A DNA stretch of 64,000 nucleotides from positions 41,547,501-41,611,500 of the forward strand of contig NC_080591.1 in the NCBI RefSeq assembly GCF_029962835.1, given 5' to 3'. Shown one piece after another: positions 11,401 to 23,227 of this stretch. The notes beneath the pieces were generated by a model. That model saw only the letters and a program-made list of their open reading frames with translations, searched no databases and was not told the origin of the DNA. Position numbers and translations under genes: made by a program. Position 1 is the first letter of the stretch. Every line of letters starts with the position of its first letter. This DNA comes from Magnolia sinica (lineage: Eukaryota > Streptophyta > Magnoliopsida > Magnoliales > Magnoliaceae).

Positions 11401-11950
11401 CATCAAAGCTACATAAACTGCATAAAATTTAGGCAGTTTTAAAGTTGGTTCGATCAAAGCCTTTAAAGTTGGTTCGATCAAAGCCTATATAAAGGGATCT
11501 TCTGAGTTCTTCAAGGCATGAATTAATGTAGGAAGAGTAGAGTAAGGAGTGGTGGTGCTTTAAGGAGTTCTCCTTCTCCTCCAATCTTCTTTTTTTAGTT
11601 AGTTTTTTATGTTTTTCTTAAGAGTTTTAGTTTAATCATGTTCATGGTTAACTAATATCTTATCTGGAGCTAAGAGGTGAAGCTTGTAGTTTATTTTGAT
11701 GTTTTTTTTACTTTGATTCAAGTTTATGATCTTCATGTTGGATATTTCATAGTTTATGGTTTAAATAAACAAGTATTTTTGAATTTACTTTGATCTATCA
11801 TTGACTCCAGGTACGGCAGATGCTTAAGAACTTTTTGAATGCTTTCTTCTCTATTTTATGATTGTTTAATATGTAGAATTCATTGATCTATCATTGACTA
11901 AGGGTATGGTAGATGCTTTAAACTCTCTACAATCAATTCAATAAGATAGT

Positions 11951-13925
11951 TGAAATTGTGATAAAGGGTCGCAATACGTTTAAGTGCGGAATATGGTGGA
12001 GCTATAGAATGTAACGTAAGTCCTAGAGGGGGCTGATTAGGAGCTTTTTAAAAATATGCCAATTAAAAACAACAATTGCCTAGTTTAAACTAATTGTCAA
12101 TTAAACCAAACTAAGCAATGTAACTCTAAGGCTTCCAAGCCAATAGGGGGTCCAATCACTTAGGCTACTTAAGATATGCAAATTAAGCAACTAGCTTATA
12201 GTATAGTGAACATGTGAGTATGGGATATGCTACCTATCAATCCTAGCATTATTCTAATCATACAAGCATATAATTAAATATTCAACCACATTGCATAATT
12301 AAACAAATGCTCAAATGACAATACCAAACACAAGCATGTATAATGGTTCGACTACGTGCATACTCTACTCCTGACAGACTCACTCTCTCTTAGAGTGTAC
12401 TGGATTTCACTATGGGAGGTTTTAAATCAGGTTTACTTCAAACCTTTACAACCTTATACAAGGAATCTATAATTTATGCCCTACACAAGAACAAAGGTCC
12501 TATATAAGAATGTAGACTTTATGTCCTACATAAGGACAATGGTCTTACTCTCGAACCTGATAATTTATGCCACATAGGTCAAGATCCTAATCTCGAACCT
12601 GATAATTTAGGCCACACAAGCCAAGTTCCTAATCTTGAACTTAAGATTTATGCCCTACATAAGACTAAGGGTCCTACTCCTGAACCTGATACGTATTCTC
12701 CCGTCGAAGGCTTACACAAGGACTTTAGTTAGTTTTTCCTTCGGCTAACTAACAACCTAAGTCCTACAAAAGAACCTAGGTGAGTTTGAATACAAACTCG
12801 TATATTCCAACCTACATAAGAAAGGAGCACAACAATGGACTCCAAAAATGACAACTCACATATCTGATTGAGGCCTACTTATTGCGCCTCTTAGGTTGCT
12901 TGATCTTCACTCTCCCATGCTTCAATCAGCTCCTCGATGCTCCCCCGATCATGTTGCTACATATTTTTCATGGCTTCAACTCTACGATCAATCTCCTTAA
13001 ATTTGATGTTTCTTCAAGATGACCATGGTGATGGGAGTGGGTTGAATCTCTTACAATAGTAGGTAGTTGCTTAGCCTAGGGGATTCAACTAGATAGGTCT
13101 CCTAGAAGAGTTGGACAATGATTTACCAATAATGCTTAAATCCAATATTTAGGAAATGGAGGAGTTCAAGCACATTTCAATGTTAAGGTTAGAATCCTCA
13201 TTAGAGTTGTAATCTCAAAGGAGATGGCTTAGAAATCAATAAAATAGAGGCTTAGGATGAGGGAGTTACATATGGAATCACCCTACCCTTTATTACTCCA
13301 AAAACCCATAAAAATGCCTAAGAACCGACTACCTTTTATAAAAATTTTGAACTCCAACGGTCAAACAACGAGCAAAAAATGGGCAAAAAATGGTCCTATT
13401 GATGCCATCGAAGGGTCTCGATGCCATCGAGAAAATCAGACAAATTTTCAAGAACCTTGCTAGACAAATCTGAATCTGAAATCGATGTTATCAAAGTGTC
13501 TTCAATGCCATCGAGAATTTTAGTCAAAATTTCAGATTAGTTATTGGACTTCTCTGATTCTCAATTGATGCCATCGACTAGGTTTCGATGCCATCGAACA
13601 TGCCATCGAATCTGTTGTTTTGGGCTATCTTTTACATAGCAGATCCATACCTCTTCTAGCCTTCTTTATCATATTTTTCTTGGTCTCCTAAGGCTGAGGG
13701 ATGATCAAATTAATATCCCTATTAGGTCAAGATCATCTAGAGGCTATATGGTTGTTTTGGGTTAAGGGTTAGGGTCACCAAGACATCTCTTTTACCTATA
13801 TATGCTTCTTGATGCTTCTGTTTTGCTTGTGTCTTTGGTCTTCACTTTTCAAAGGCTTAACCAACTACATGACATAATGGCTCATGTGATTAACAAATCA
13901 GGGTGTAAAAATGAGTGCAATAACA
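11951..13925 (-). mobile_element. Solo copia LTR S3 (C1 family), inserted in S2
   Basis: Minus-strand LTR of 1975 bases. Its complement starts TGTTATTGCACTCATTT and ends CACAATTTCA. The target duplication ATAGT is perfect (11946-11950 and 13926-13930). It contains the C1-family blocks in reverse order: 'cccctctaggac' near 12020, 'cctacataagg' repeats at 12480-12720, and the CATCGAA cluster at about 13395-13615. ORFs at 13257-13463 and 13802-13993 lie inside it and are not genes. Confidence 0.85.
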
Positions 13926-14285
13926 ATAGTTATGTGTGGAACCAATCCTATGAACACCCAGAATCTGTTTTGAATTTGTTTATGATGTTTTAACTGCTCT
14001 ATCATCCAACTGGATAGATTAGGATTTTAATTCCAATTGAAGTATTGATTAAATCAAGTAAGATGACATTAAGATGACAACAAGTAGACCCTTGACACTC
14101 TAATTTTCCATTATATTGATAGTTTCAATTCTCTCTCAATTCTCAGATTTAGTTTAGTCTCTAGTTCTAATTCTTAAATAGTTCAGAAAATCACAACACA
14201 TTCAATCCCTGTGGGTTTGACCTCAGTCTCACCGAGATTATTACTACTTCGCAACCTTGTACTTGGGGTATAAGTGAACAAAAAA

Positions 14286-14350
14286 TACAAACAAACCTAA
14301 TCCTAACCTAATTCTAAGACTAATGTATTTCAGAAAAAGCAAATGTATTC
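14286..14350 (-). other. G2 leader, part next to PBS
   Basis: Short noncoding piece whose complement ('gaaatacattagtcttag', 'aggattaggtttg') parallels 16640-16690 in G1. It continues at 10701 beyond solo LTR S2. Confidence 0.7.
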
Positions 14351-14374
14351 CCTGGTAATGGCACCAAAAAAACT
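14351..14374 (-). promoter_or_regulatory. G2 primer-binding site
   Basis: CCTGGTAATGGCACC on the plus strand, the complement of a mutated TGGCGCCGTTGCCGGG site, followed by the AAAAAAACT spacer and the LTR end at 14375. Athila-type PBS. Confidence 0.75.
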
Positions 14375-15794
14375 TATTCACGAACCCCAAGTACAGGGTT
14401 GATAAGTAGTAATAACTCGATGAGACTGAGGTCGCATCTACAGGGACTTGTTATTTGTGTAATTTCTAAAATACATTATAACTAGAACTAGAATTTAAAC
14501 TAATGACTCAAATCTATATAAAAGAGATCAATTATAAAGAAACTATCAGAGATAAAGTACTAGAGTGCCAAGGATCCACTTATAGCCATCTTCATATTAT
14601 TTTACTTGATTCATTTGGATTACACAACTAGAATCGAAGTCCTAATCTATCCAGTAGGATAATAGAGCAATTAAAACATTATTCATATAGTTCAAAACAA
14701 ATTTAAACTTTCATTGAATTAGTTCCCTCTTAAAGCATCAATGTAATGATCGCAGAGAATTCAAAGTATCTATCATGCCCAAAGTTAATGATAGATCCAT
14801 GGATTTTATAGATTAAACAATTGCAAAATAGGTAAGAACATATCAAAAGTTTCCTAAGCATCCAAAGTGCCTGGAGTCAACAATGGATCAAAGTAAATTG
14901 AAAATATTTCTTCATTCAAACCATAATCAATGAATTGTTCAACATAAAAACCAAATAACCTGAAATAAAGTAAAATAAATATTAAGAAAAATTAAAAGCT
15001 TCACTACTTAGCTCTAGCTAAGAGATTAGTCAACCATAGACATGATTGAACTAACAATCTAAAAGAAAAACATAAAAAGTAACTAGAACTGAAGGATTGA
15101 AGAGGAGAGATGATTCCTTGAAGCTCTACAACTCATTTCTTTACTCCTTCTACCCTAATTTGTGCAGAGAAAATCCTAAAACATCTCTTTAAATAGGCTT
15201 GATTTGCACCTGCTTCAAATAGACTCCAATTTACGTAGCTATGCAACTTCGATGACATCAAAGAGTCTGAGTGAAATTGGAAAACTATCCAGAAACCAAC
15301 TTTTGAATCTGCATATTTTTCCGATGGCATCGAATTGGCTTCAATGTCATTGAACATCTCCTCAATAGAATTGAAGGATGTTCCAATATGTCCATTAAGA
15401 AAATCAATTTTTTCTGATTTTTGTGATGGGATCGAAGTGGCTTCGATGCCATTGAACGTTAACTTCAATGGCATTAAAGGTGTCATCGATTGCATAGAAC
15501 AATCGAATTATGCACTTTCAATTTTCTATACTTTGCAACTTCGATTTTCTTCCTTCCTCACTTAGTTTCCTTCGATCTTAGACTCTTATATTCTTCAATC
15601 TTAACCTTCATAGATCTAATCTTCCACTTGGTAATCTTTTGAGCATTATATCCATGCTTTAAACATCTTTATCTCCTTAGCTCTCAAAATCACCTCATAA
15701 GAGGAAAAAAAGTAAAATATATCAATTAATCATATTCATGCTTTTAAAACTAATGCATAACAAGGGAAAAATATATAATATTTCACTCTGAACA
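14375..15794 (-). repeat. G2 5' LTR (Athila/Tat-like)
   Basis: 1420 bases. The complement begins TGTTCAGAGTGAAATATT and ends GTGAATA next to the PBS. It aligns with S2 and with the partial G1 LTR. A cluster of CATCGAA-type motifs lies at about 15245-15490; ORFs there (15133-15495 minus, 15335-15565 plus) are produced by the repeats. No matching 3' LTR for G2 is intact in the window. Confidence 0.8.
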
Positions 15795-15795
15795 C

Positions 15796-15855
15796 TTATC
15801 TACTATAGAAGTGGAATACATTGCTGCAGGAAATGCTTATACTTAGCTTATGTGG
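15796..15855 (+). pseudogene. 60-bp copia RNase H fragment (filler DNA)
   Basis: Translated in one frame this reads LSTIEVEYIAAGNAYT, stop, LMW. That matches the active-site region of copia RNase H, seen in C2 as LSIAEAEYIAAGNAYTQLVW (about 50110-50175, minus). It is sandwiched exactly between the outer end of the G2 LTR and the truncated G1 LTR. It may be the remains of the sequence into which G2 inserted, or filler copied during break repair. Confidence 0.75.
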
Positions 15856-16610
15856 GAGCCTTTAAGGAGTCCTCTCTCTTCTCCGAACCTTCAGTTCTAG
15901 TTAGTTTTTATATTTTTATATTTGAGTTTTAGTTCAATAATGTCTATGGTTGGTTAATCTCTTAGCAAGAGATAAGAGGTGAAGCTTGTAGTTCTTCTTA
16001 ATGTTTAGTTTACTTTAATTCAAATTATTTGGTTTGTATGTTAAACAATTCATTAATACTTGGTCTGAATGAAGAGTTAATTCTAGTTTATTTTGATCTA
16101 TTGTCAACTCCGAGCACATTGGATGCTTATGAAGACTATGAATAGTTTCTTACCTGTTTTATAAGGGATTGATTTATGGATTCCATTAATCTATCATTGA
16201 CTCTGGGAACGTTAGATGTTTTAAATATACTACAATCAAGTCATTCATGCTTTATGATGGAACTAATTTAATGGAAGTTCAAATCTGTTTTGAAGTAAAT
16301 GAATGACGATTTAACTGGTCTATTATCCGGCTAGATAGGATAAGACTTCAATTGCAGTTTTGTGATCAGATTAAATTAATTAAATTAACATTAAGCAAGC
16401 TCTAAGTGGATCCTTGGTACTCTAGTGTTTTATCTCTAATAATTTATTCCACAATTACTCGTTTAAACCAAGATTTTAGTAGTTAATTTAGATTCTAGTT
16501 TTAGTTCTAACGTATTCTAAAAATCACACAATAGCAAGTCGTTGTGGGTACGACCTTAGTCTCACTGAGTTATTACTACATCGCAATCCTGCACTTTGGG
16601 TTTGTGAACA
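15856..16610 (+). repeat. G1 LTR, 5'-truncated (Athila-like)
   Basis: Plus-strand sequence matching the last 750 bases of the S2/G2 LTR type, from 'gctttaaggagt' to the end TTTGTGAACA at 16610. The first half, including promoter and motif cluster, is missing. It is followed directly by the PBS and gag leader. Confidence 0.75.
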
Positions 16611-16630
16611 AGTTTTCATTGTTAGGGACA
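16611..16630 (+). promoter_or_regulatory. G1 primer-binding site, decayed
   Basis: AGTTTTCATTGTTAGGGACA immediately after the LTR end, corresponding to AGTTTTTGGCGCCGTTGCCGGGGA in intact Athila-type elements, with a short internal loss. The leader to 16890 is noncoding. Confidence 0.65.
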
Positions 16631-16890
16631 TTATTTATGTTTTTCTTGAAATACGGTAGTATTAAAATTATGTTAGGATTATGTTTAGCTTTTTCTATGT
16701 TTGTAGATTAGGTTTTCTAAATTCTAAGATACTAACATTGTTTCTTTTATTTTTATAGAACCTAACATAGAATCACTGATCTGGTAATATCTCTCCAACC
16801 TTCTCATTCTAGTATTACAGAGTTTGTATTTTCACTGGAATTTTTCTTCTTTAGAAGTAAGTTTAGTTTGAAGTGGATTAAGAGCGTTTC

Positions 16891-18549
16891 ATGCCTAAGT
16901 GGGTCCGTGATAACAATCTACGTCTCTTGAGTGGAGGATTAGTTAAAGGTTTGCCTATCCGTCACCGGATTAGACACCACCTTAGAACTCCTGAGTTGAC
17001 AAAAAACATGGCTTACAATCAACCTCACCATCCCACTGAAGAGCAATAAGATGACAATAATGTACATAATGCTCCTCCGCTTAGAACTCTATTTGATTAC
17101 TTACAAGCAGTGAGGGCGAGTACACCTTCCTGCATGGTGTTTCCTCACAATGTAGGAAATGTGGATTTCAAGTTAGGAGTGATCTAACTACTCCAGAAGT
17201 TTCATGGACTTGATTCTAAGAGTCGATATCTACATTTAAAAGAATTTGATGAGATTGTAGCAACATTAGACTTTCATAATGTATGTGAAGATACTTTAAG
17301 ATTAAAGTTGTTCCCTTTCTCTTTGAAGAAGAAAGTCAAGTCTTAGCTTCACTCCTTGAGATAAAGATCTATCGAGACATGGGTTGAGATGACTCCAGAG
17401 TTCCTTAAAAAGTTCTTCCCAGTTCATAAGAAGGACGATCATGAATTTCTCTCAGAAAGAGGAAGTGACTTTCTTCCAAGGCTAGGAAAGATTCAAGGAT
17501 CTTCTAAATTCATGTCCATATCATGGTTACGAAACTTGGAGAGTAATAAGCTTTTTCTATGATGGATCGACTTTGCCCATGAGCTAATTCATAAAGATGA
17601 TGTGCAATGGAGAATTTATGAACAAGGATCCTTATGACATGTGGGATTATTTTGATCTGCTTGCTAAAAATGTGTAGTCATGGGATACTTTGTTTAAGCC
17701 CATTAACCGTAGACTAACTCAATCTAAAGAGAATGGAGAAATGTACATCTTAAGGGAGAAGGATGATGTGAATGTTAGGGTGTCTAATCTCATAAGAAAA
17801 GTCGAGGCCATGAAACTGAAGAAAGTAAAAATGGTCAAACTCAATGAGACCATTGAAATTGTTTATGGTATTTGTGCTAGTAACATAAACTTGACACAGG
17901 ATTGTCCTATAATTCCTCCATTCTAAGAGTTGTTACACGATCAATCTAATGCCGTGAAAAATTATCAAAGGCCATTCAGCACCCCATCTCAAACACGTAT
18001 AATCCTAGTTGGAGGAACCATCCAAACTTCAATTGGAGGAATGGGTAGACGGCTAATACAGAGAGAAACCCTCAAAGGACTTTTCCTTCAAGTTTCAACC
18101 CATTAAATAAAAAAAGAGCCCAAGAGGATTCGTTTCTAAAACAAATCCAAAATCAAGAGCTATTCAATCAGAACACATTGCTAGCATTCTAAGACCTTAA
18201 CAAGTCTATTCAAAGATTGAAGTCATATATAGTTTGGGAGAAAGGGACTTTTCCAACCCAACCTCTACCTAATCCAAAACCATAATGCAAGATAAGTGAC
18301 CGAGCTATTCAAATTAGCATGTGGAATAAGCTAAATCCATCGCCACTCTTAGAAGTGGAAAAATAATTGACAAAAGCATACTAACAAGGGATGAGAAACC
18401 TAAGGACTTAGAAGAATCAACGAAGGGTGATGAGCTTATCAACAGAAATAAACAAAAATAAGCAAAAAAATGATACAAGCCAATTGCACCATTCCCTCAA
18501 AGATTGACTTCACTAAAACCTTTGTCTAACACTCAGGATATCTTGGAGG
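16891..18549 (+). pseudogene. gag: Gypsy G1 gag (Athila-like), many stops
   Basis: ATG at 16891 (MPKWVRDNN) opens a gag comparable to the 10490 minus-strand copy. The retrotransposon gag domain lies at about 17280-17480, with 'EDTLRLKLFPFSLKKKVKS' and 'TWVEMTPEFLKKFFP'. The longest open piece is 17690-17926. Downstream, 18040-18400 shows the proline- and asparagine-rich C-terminal part with a coiled 'LFNQNTLLAF' region. Many stops are spread throughout. Gag is cut at 18554 by element T1; the protease region continues at 42484 in the same orientation. Confidence 0.8.
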
Positions 18550-18554
18550 TGCTT

Positions 18555-19374
18555 TATTTCGACTAGAAATGAAATACATTTGATTTGGGGAATATCTCAC
18601 TCAATAGTGACAAAAGGTAGAACAAAGAGAATAATCATCAATTTCATTTATTCTGAGTTCATTTACATCCTTTTAGTCCTTTGATTCTGGGATAGAATCT
18701 CCTAGAAATGCCAAAAGTACAAAAGTTAAGTAAATTTGAAATATGAATTTTGACAGCATTCTGACTCATATTGATCATATCTCTAAGGGAGATGACTTGT
18801 ACAGGCTTTCTATGCATTTCATCCCTTGTTGACATGATAAAGGAGTGCTTAGATCCCTTTGAAACATCTAGAACAGCCTAAGGACTTGAAAAATTACAAC
18901 ATGGCAGCTGCCTCAAAGAGTACCCACGTAACTCACGGGAGTTGCGCAGGTCAAGGAGTTGCACAGGCCCGTGCAACTTGCCAGGAGTAGCACGGTCCGG
19001 GCTTTCTACACTCTACACTCCCTCTCCTTCTCTCTGCCTCCAATACCTATCAGAGGCACAAGTCTTTTGAACATCCGATCCTGAAATGAGGGGTTAAGGG
19101 GTATTTATAGGCTTTCGCACATGTGAGCCCTCAAATCCTATGTCGTGGACCCCACTTTGCATTCCCAATCTGTCCCTCTCTGAAGAGAGTTGCGCGGCTT
19201 ATCATGACCAATGCCAAGTTGTGTGGACCCGCGCAACTCAACCCTCGCGTAACATGGTCCCCGCACAACTCAGGTCCCGCGCAACTTTCCTGCCTTTCAT
19301 CTCTATCCTTCACTTCTGTCACCATTTCTTCTCCTTAAAGCTTCTCCCCTTAACCTAATTTTTTATACCCAACA
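18555..19374 (-). repeat. T1 3' LTR
   Basis: The complement starts TGTTGGGTATAAAAAA. A TATAAATA box on the minus strand lies at 19101-19109. Motifs GAGTTGC and GCGCAACTC recur at about 18920-19000 and 19180-19290 in both orientations. The small ORFs at 19123-19358 fall in the motif zone and are not genes. Confidence 0.85.
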
Positions 19375-19629
19375 GGTGTCCCCTTGATTTGAAATTTGAC
19401 TTCTCTAAGACAACTTAAAGGATCAATTTCTTCTTTTAAAACTTGAGTTGCACAGGTCTGAGCAACTCTTGCCGGTGTTACTGGTCTACAAATACCAAAC
19501 CACTTAATTATTCCTTACTTTAAATTTTTTCTATCTCCTAGCGAACCCCCCTTGCGCACAACTGTTCCGTACTACTTGCGCTTGTAACTCGGCCTACACA
19601 AGTCCTCAACACTTAGTGCTAAAAAACTT
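19375..19629. promoter_or_regulatory. T1 polypurine tract and spacer with LTR-type motif
   Basis: Next to the 3' LTR, the minus strand carries AAGGGGACACC (19375-19385), the likely polypurine tract. Beyond it, GAGTTGC at 19445-19451 and GCAACTC at 19462-19468 form a 7-base inverted repeat with a 10-base loop, the same motif that fills the T1 LTR, followed by 'ttgcgc' copies near 19550-19590. This spacer lies upstream of the plus-strand ORF at 19630. Confidence 0.6.
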
Positions 19630-21790
19630 TTGCTCCAAAACTCTACTGAATTTTCCTCTAGGCACCTAAGTCAAAACCTTACTCTTGACTTAACATCCCT
19701 TCCCTTAATCTTGAGACATTCAGGAGCTTCATCTTCAAGAAGAAGAGGTCCTTCATTTTCCTCAGCTTTCGAACAATTTTCTCATCATACTTGGGATTGC
19801 ATGGAAATTAATGAAGAAGTATTAGAGCTTCATCACCATTGTATGGGCGAAACAATCACTATACCTATAAATTTACGACGTCATTGGTTAATCCTCCATA
19901 ACGAACCATCCACCCTCAAGGAAGCCTTACTTCTATGGGTAATTGGATTATGAGGGAACCAAGGATTTTGGAAGGTTATTTGGAAGGGAGAGAATTGCGT
20001 CAGAAGGCTAGTTGAGGGTCTTCTATCTCCTCAAAATTTTTACAGTGCTTGGGCCCGGACCATTGCTCAAAAACACACACCATTCTGGAACAGATTAATC
20101 TTCTTAATGTCATCATAGCCACATCAAAACATTTTCATGGTGATGCAGCCATTTTTAGGGGTTTTCTCAATCACTGGTCCCCAATCACTAACTTATTTCA
20201 TCTTCCTTCTTGTGAGATGAGCATTACTCTATGGGATCTTCTCTGTATAGCAGGCCTCCCCATCATGGGTAACATCTTTGACGCTTACATCCCTTCAAAC
20301 GAAGAACTTTCTCTTACTTCTGTGGAAAATAGTAAATCTAAGATTACAAAAACCATACTTGAAATCTTCAAAGAACTAGCTAACTTTCCTCGGCCTAAAC
20401 ATATTACTTCCCTTGAATGGCTGTCTCATTTTTCTCGAAAACTATGGTTTACTTCTTTTTCTTTTACTCTTTCCTTTTCAGGTCTTTCATCTCTCTTCTG
20501 AATAACCATACTATTTTTACTTTGGCTACTTTGTGTGCTATAATCATTGGGACCTCAAGACCATTCGTGAAAACATCACAAGCACCACTGAATACAGTTA
20601 TTCTTGTGAATTAGCTACTTTTTTAACTTACTGGCTAAGCTTAGTGATATTTCCTAACTCAGAACAAGTGGACATCATTAGACCATCCTTCTTTATAGTA
20701 TCAGGTAAGATGACTGAGGGTCAAAGACATTCATTAGCTCCTAAAGTTTTATGCTCTCTATATCACACTTTTGGGGATATAATTTCTCGCTCGGTAGATT
20801 CAACAATCAAATCTTTCTTAGTTTGTGCTCCCTCGCATTTCTTCATAGGTTGGTTAGGAGTGTATTTCCCCTGGACCTTTGATGACTCAAGAAGAGCATA
20901 TTCAGATCCTTAATGGCTCCCTCTCTAACACTATCAGCTAAGGAAGATGGTTGAAAAATCAAACGGTTGGGTCACTCGAAAGACAGAGGATCGTGACCCT
21001 ATTGATTTTCATCAATTTCAATTCACCATTCACCCGGAAGGCATAAAAGTTATTGATGATAATTCTATCTATTATGGAGAACATTCATTCCTCATTTCTA
21101 TTAGATCCAGTACTTTGCCATTAAGAGAGGGCAACACATTCTGGCGCAAACCATACCATCCAAGTAGATTTGCTCATCAATTTGAATTTGACCACACTAT
21201 GCCAGAGACCTGTGATGTTGTTACGAGATCCATGAGGAGTTGCAGCATAGGGCCATATAATTGGGCTTTGATATGGAGTCAGTTCTTAAATGCAATATTG
21301 GATCTCACTTCATAGTTTCAAGTCAAGATTACCCAGTTCATACTTCATATCCCTAGATGCGTTGGTGGGCTCACTAGTACTACTTGGTACGTAGATATTA
21401 TCTGGCTGATTATGCCATATATATTCCTCCCCCATAGCTAAGGAGTTACCAGGAAGACTAAGGCATAGGTTATTTCGAAGAAACCAACCGTGCCCCTTGT
21501 CCCGGTCAGTTTTGTGTAAGAATTTCTTTGGAACATATTATTCATGAAGCAAAGCCAACGGATACCCTCGAAGGATGGATAGCTTATGGTACGCCTTTGG
21601 AGAATACTTATAAATCTTTAGATTTTTCAAAATAGGACAATGATTCTTCACAATTTTATCCTCCTCCTCCCTTACAAATTTTAAGAGACCATACTCCTGT
21701 AACATCAGGAAGGTGAGAGACAGAAAGACGTCGTTATTCCTTTAAAAAGGGCAAACATATCATCATTACAGATTCATCCTCTTCAGAGTA
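19630..21790 (+). pseudogene. Antisense plant mobile domain (PMD) ORF in T1
   Basis: Plus-strand coding remnant opposite to gag-pol, about 700 codons. Open pieces: 19630-19953 (first ATG 19801), 20049-20501, 20533-20913 and 20947-21315, the second in a different frame from the others; further remnants reach about 21790. Landmarks include 'CEMSITLWDLLCIAGLPIMG' (about 20213-20272), matching the 'TLEDV..LLGLPI.G' signature of plant mobile domains, then 'FLTYWLSLVIFP' and 'SLAPKVLCSLYHTFGDI'. These domains occur in plant MAIN/MAIL-type proteins and in Tat retrotransposons. Function in the element is unknown. Stops at 19951, 20911 and 21313 inactivate it, unless a poorly seen intron removes some. 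Confidence 0.75.
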
Positions 21791-23227
21791 GAAAGTGACG
21801 GATGTTCTGATCGAACTTGACATTTTTCTATTTGAACTAGAAACATAACATTTTGCCTTTCTTACACCTATTTTTGATAACCACCTATTTTGATAATGCA
21901 TTTCTATACAGACATATGAGCATATGCGCCTTCGAAATTATATACTGATTCAGGATCCATAGTTTTTTTAAACTTGAACAATTCTCATAAGAATATTTGA
22001 TAGACACATGCTAATCAAAATAACAATCGATTTATAGTTGTTAGCATAGCATCACCTAAGTGGTATTTTAGAACGGTGGACTGGGTAGAGCTAAGTTTTG
22101 GTTTCAGTTAGTCGTTGCACACATAGTTTAAACTCGTAAGTAGTTGGAGCGATCACAGTTTAGACTTATAAGTAATTGGAGTTGGTCTTACACAAATGGA
22201 TATTATAACTCGCTGGAGTTCATGGGGCTTATCATCGCTGGAAAGTTCACAAACCGCGATCCATCAGAGGGGCCCAGTGAAGCTACCGGGGCAATGAACT
22301 CAATAGGATTTATGCATAGGGTTGGCCATAGTAACTCTCTAGAGTTCATGGGGGCATGTAAGGCTATAGTAGAGTACCAAATCCAAGGCCGCCAATCCAT
22401 CAATGAGGGGCCACCTTACTTCAAAGACCTGTCCTCACGTGCTACTACTGAAATCAAACCAGGGAATTGGGGAGTCATCTTGCTTTATAAACTCACTTTT
22501 CCTTCATCTGCAAGGTCAGACCCATTCACAAGGGGGCGCTCTCTAGCCGTTCACGTGACGCTGCCTGAAGTTGTATAGATGGCATAGGTCACTGCACGCA
22601 TGAGTGTGTGTGATGCTCTTTCCGGGCTTTTTAAGGTCACAGGTGACACGGCTACCTGTATAGTTCTGCCATATCGCCATCGCCAATAATGATAAACCTT
22701 ATGCGCATTCGGCTTCATATGTGATAAGTTGTCATTGTTGTTGCAATTCTCGTACATAATTGTTGTCGCAATTCCCATACTGCCACTAGTAAATGATGAA
22801 TTAGGCTTGCTGGAATAATAAATCGAAATTAATATACCGCACTCGCTGATGATATGAAACAAAATTTTATAGTTAAGATAGTATATCAACTTGGCAGCGC
22901 TATTGATTTTGATAAATTTAAATGGCCTTGTGCTAGCGAGGTAACGATAATAATAATAGCTTTGGCGATTCGGCGATAGTCATTGCCGCATTGGCGATTT
23001 GTATTTGGCGATATTCATTTAGCATTTTGGCAATAACCATTGGCGATATGGCAACAATCATTAGTGCTTTTCATTGACTTGCTTGAATTTGATATGCTTT
23101 GAAGGCCTGCACTTCATTAGTACTCAAAGAGAAATACAATGTAAAAAAAGAAATACAGAGTTCTGCCTTTGTATGCTCTTGCCTGCCCCCTTCTGATTGA
23201 GAAGAATTACGCTGTGAATCTTCTGTA
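21791..23227 (-). other. T1 noncoding region between integrase and antisense ORF
   Basis: About 1.4 kb without a convincing gene. Open frames at 22144-22578 (plus) and 22551-22889 (minus) have no recognisable domain. At about 22920-23060 there are degenerate copies of a 'ttggcgatat' unit at 15-25 base spacing. Confidence 0.6.

Larger units (their letters stand above)
10702..14280 (+). mobile_element. Solo Athila/Tat-like LTR S2, interrupted by S3
   Basis: Starts TGTTGAGTGTAAAATATT and ends AAGTGAACA, matching in inverted orientation the G2 LTR (15794-14375). Its two parts, 10702-11950 and 13931-14280, total about 1.6 kb. A TATATAAA box is at 11486-11493. Flanking AAAAA (10697-10701 and 14281-14285) is consistent with a target duplication but is low-complexity; the smooth rejoining of the host leader is better evidence. 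No PBS or internal sequence of its own follows. Confidence 0.8.

Noticed and set aside
10697..14285. AAAAA as proof of the S2 target duplication
   Set aside because: Homopolymer match is weak by itself; the call rests on the host leader rejoining across S2.
19630..21790. A host MAIN/MAIL-type gene
   Set aside because: It lies between the integrase and 3' LTR of T1 with the LTRs and target duplication intact around it, so it belongs to the element.
22144..22578. 144-codon open frame in the T1 noncoding region
   Set aside because: No recognisable domain, no relation to neighbouring frames, and an overlapping open frame on the other strand.
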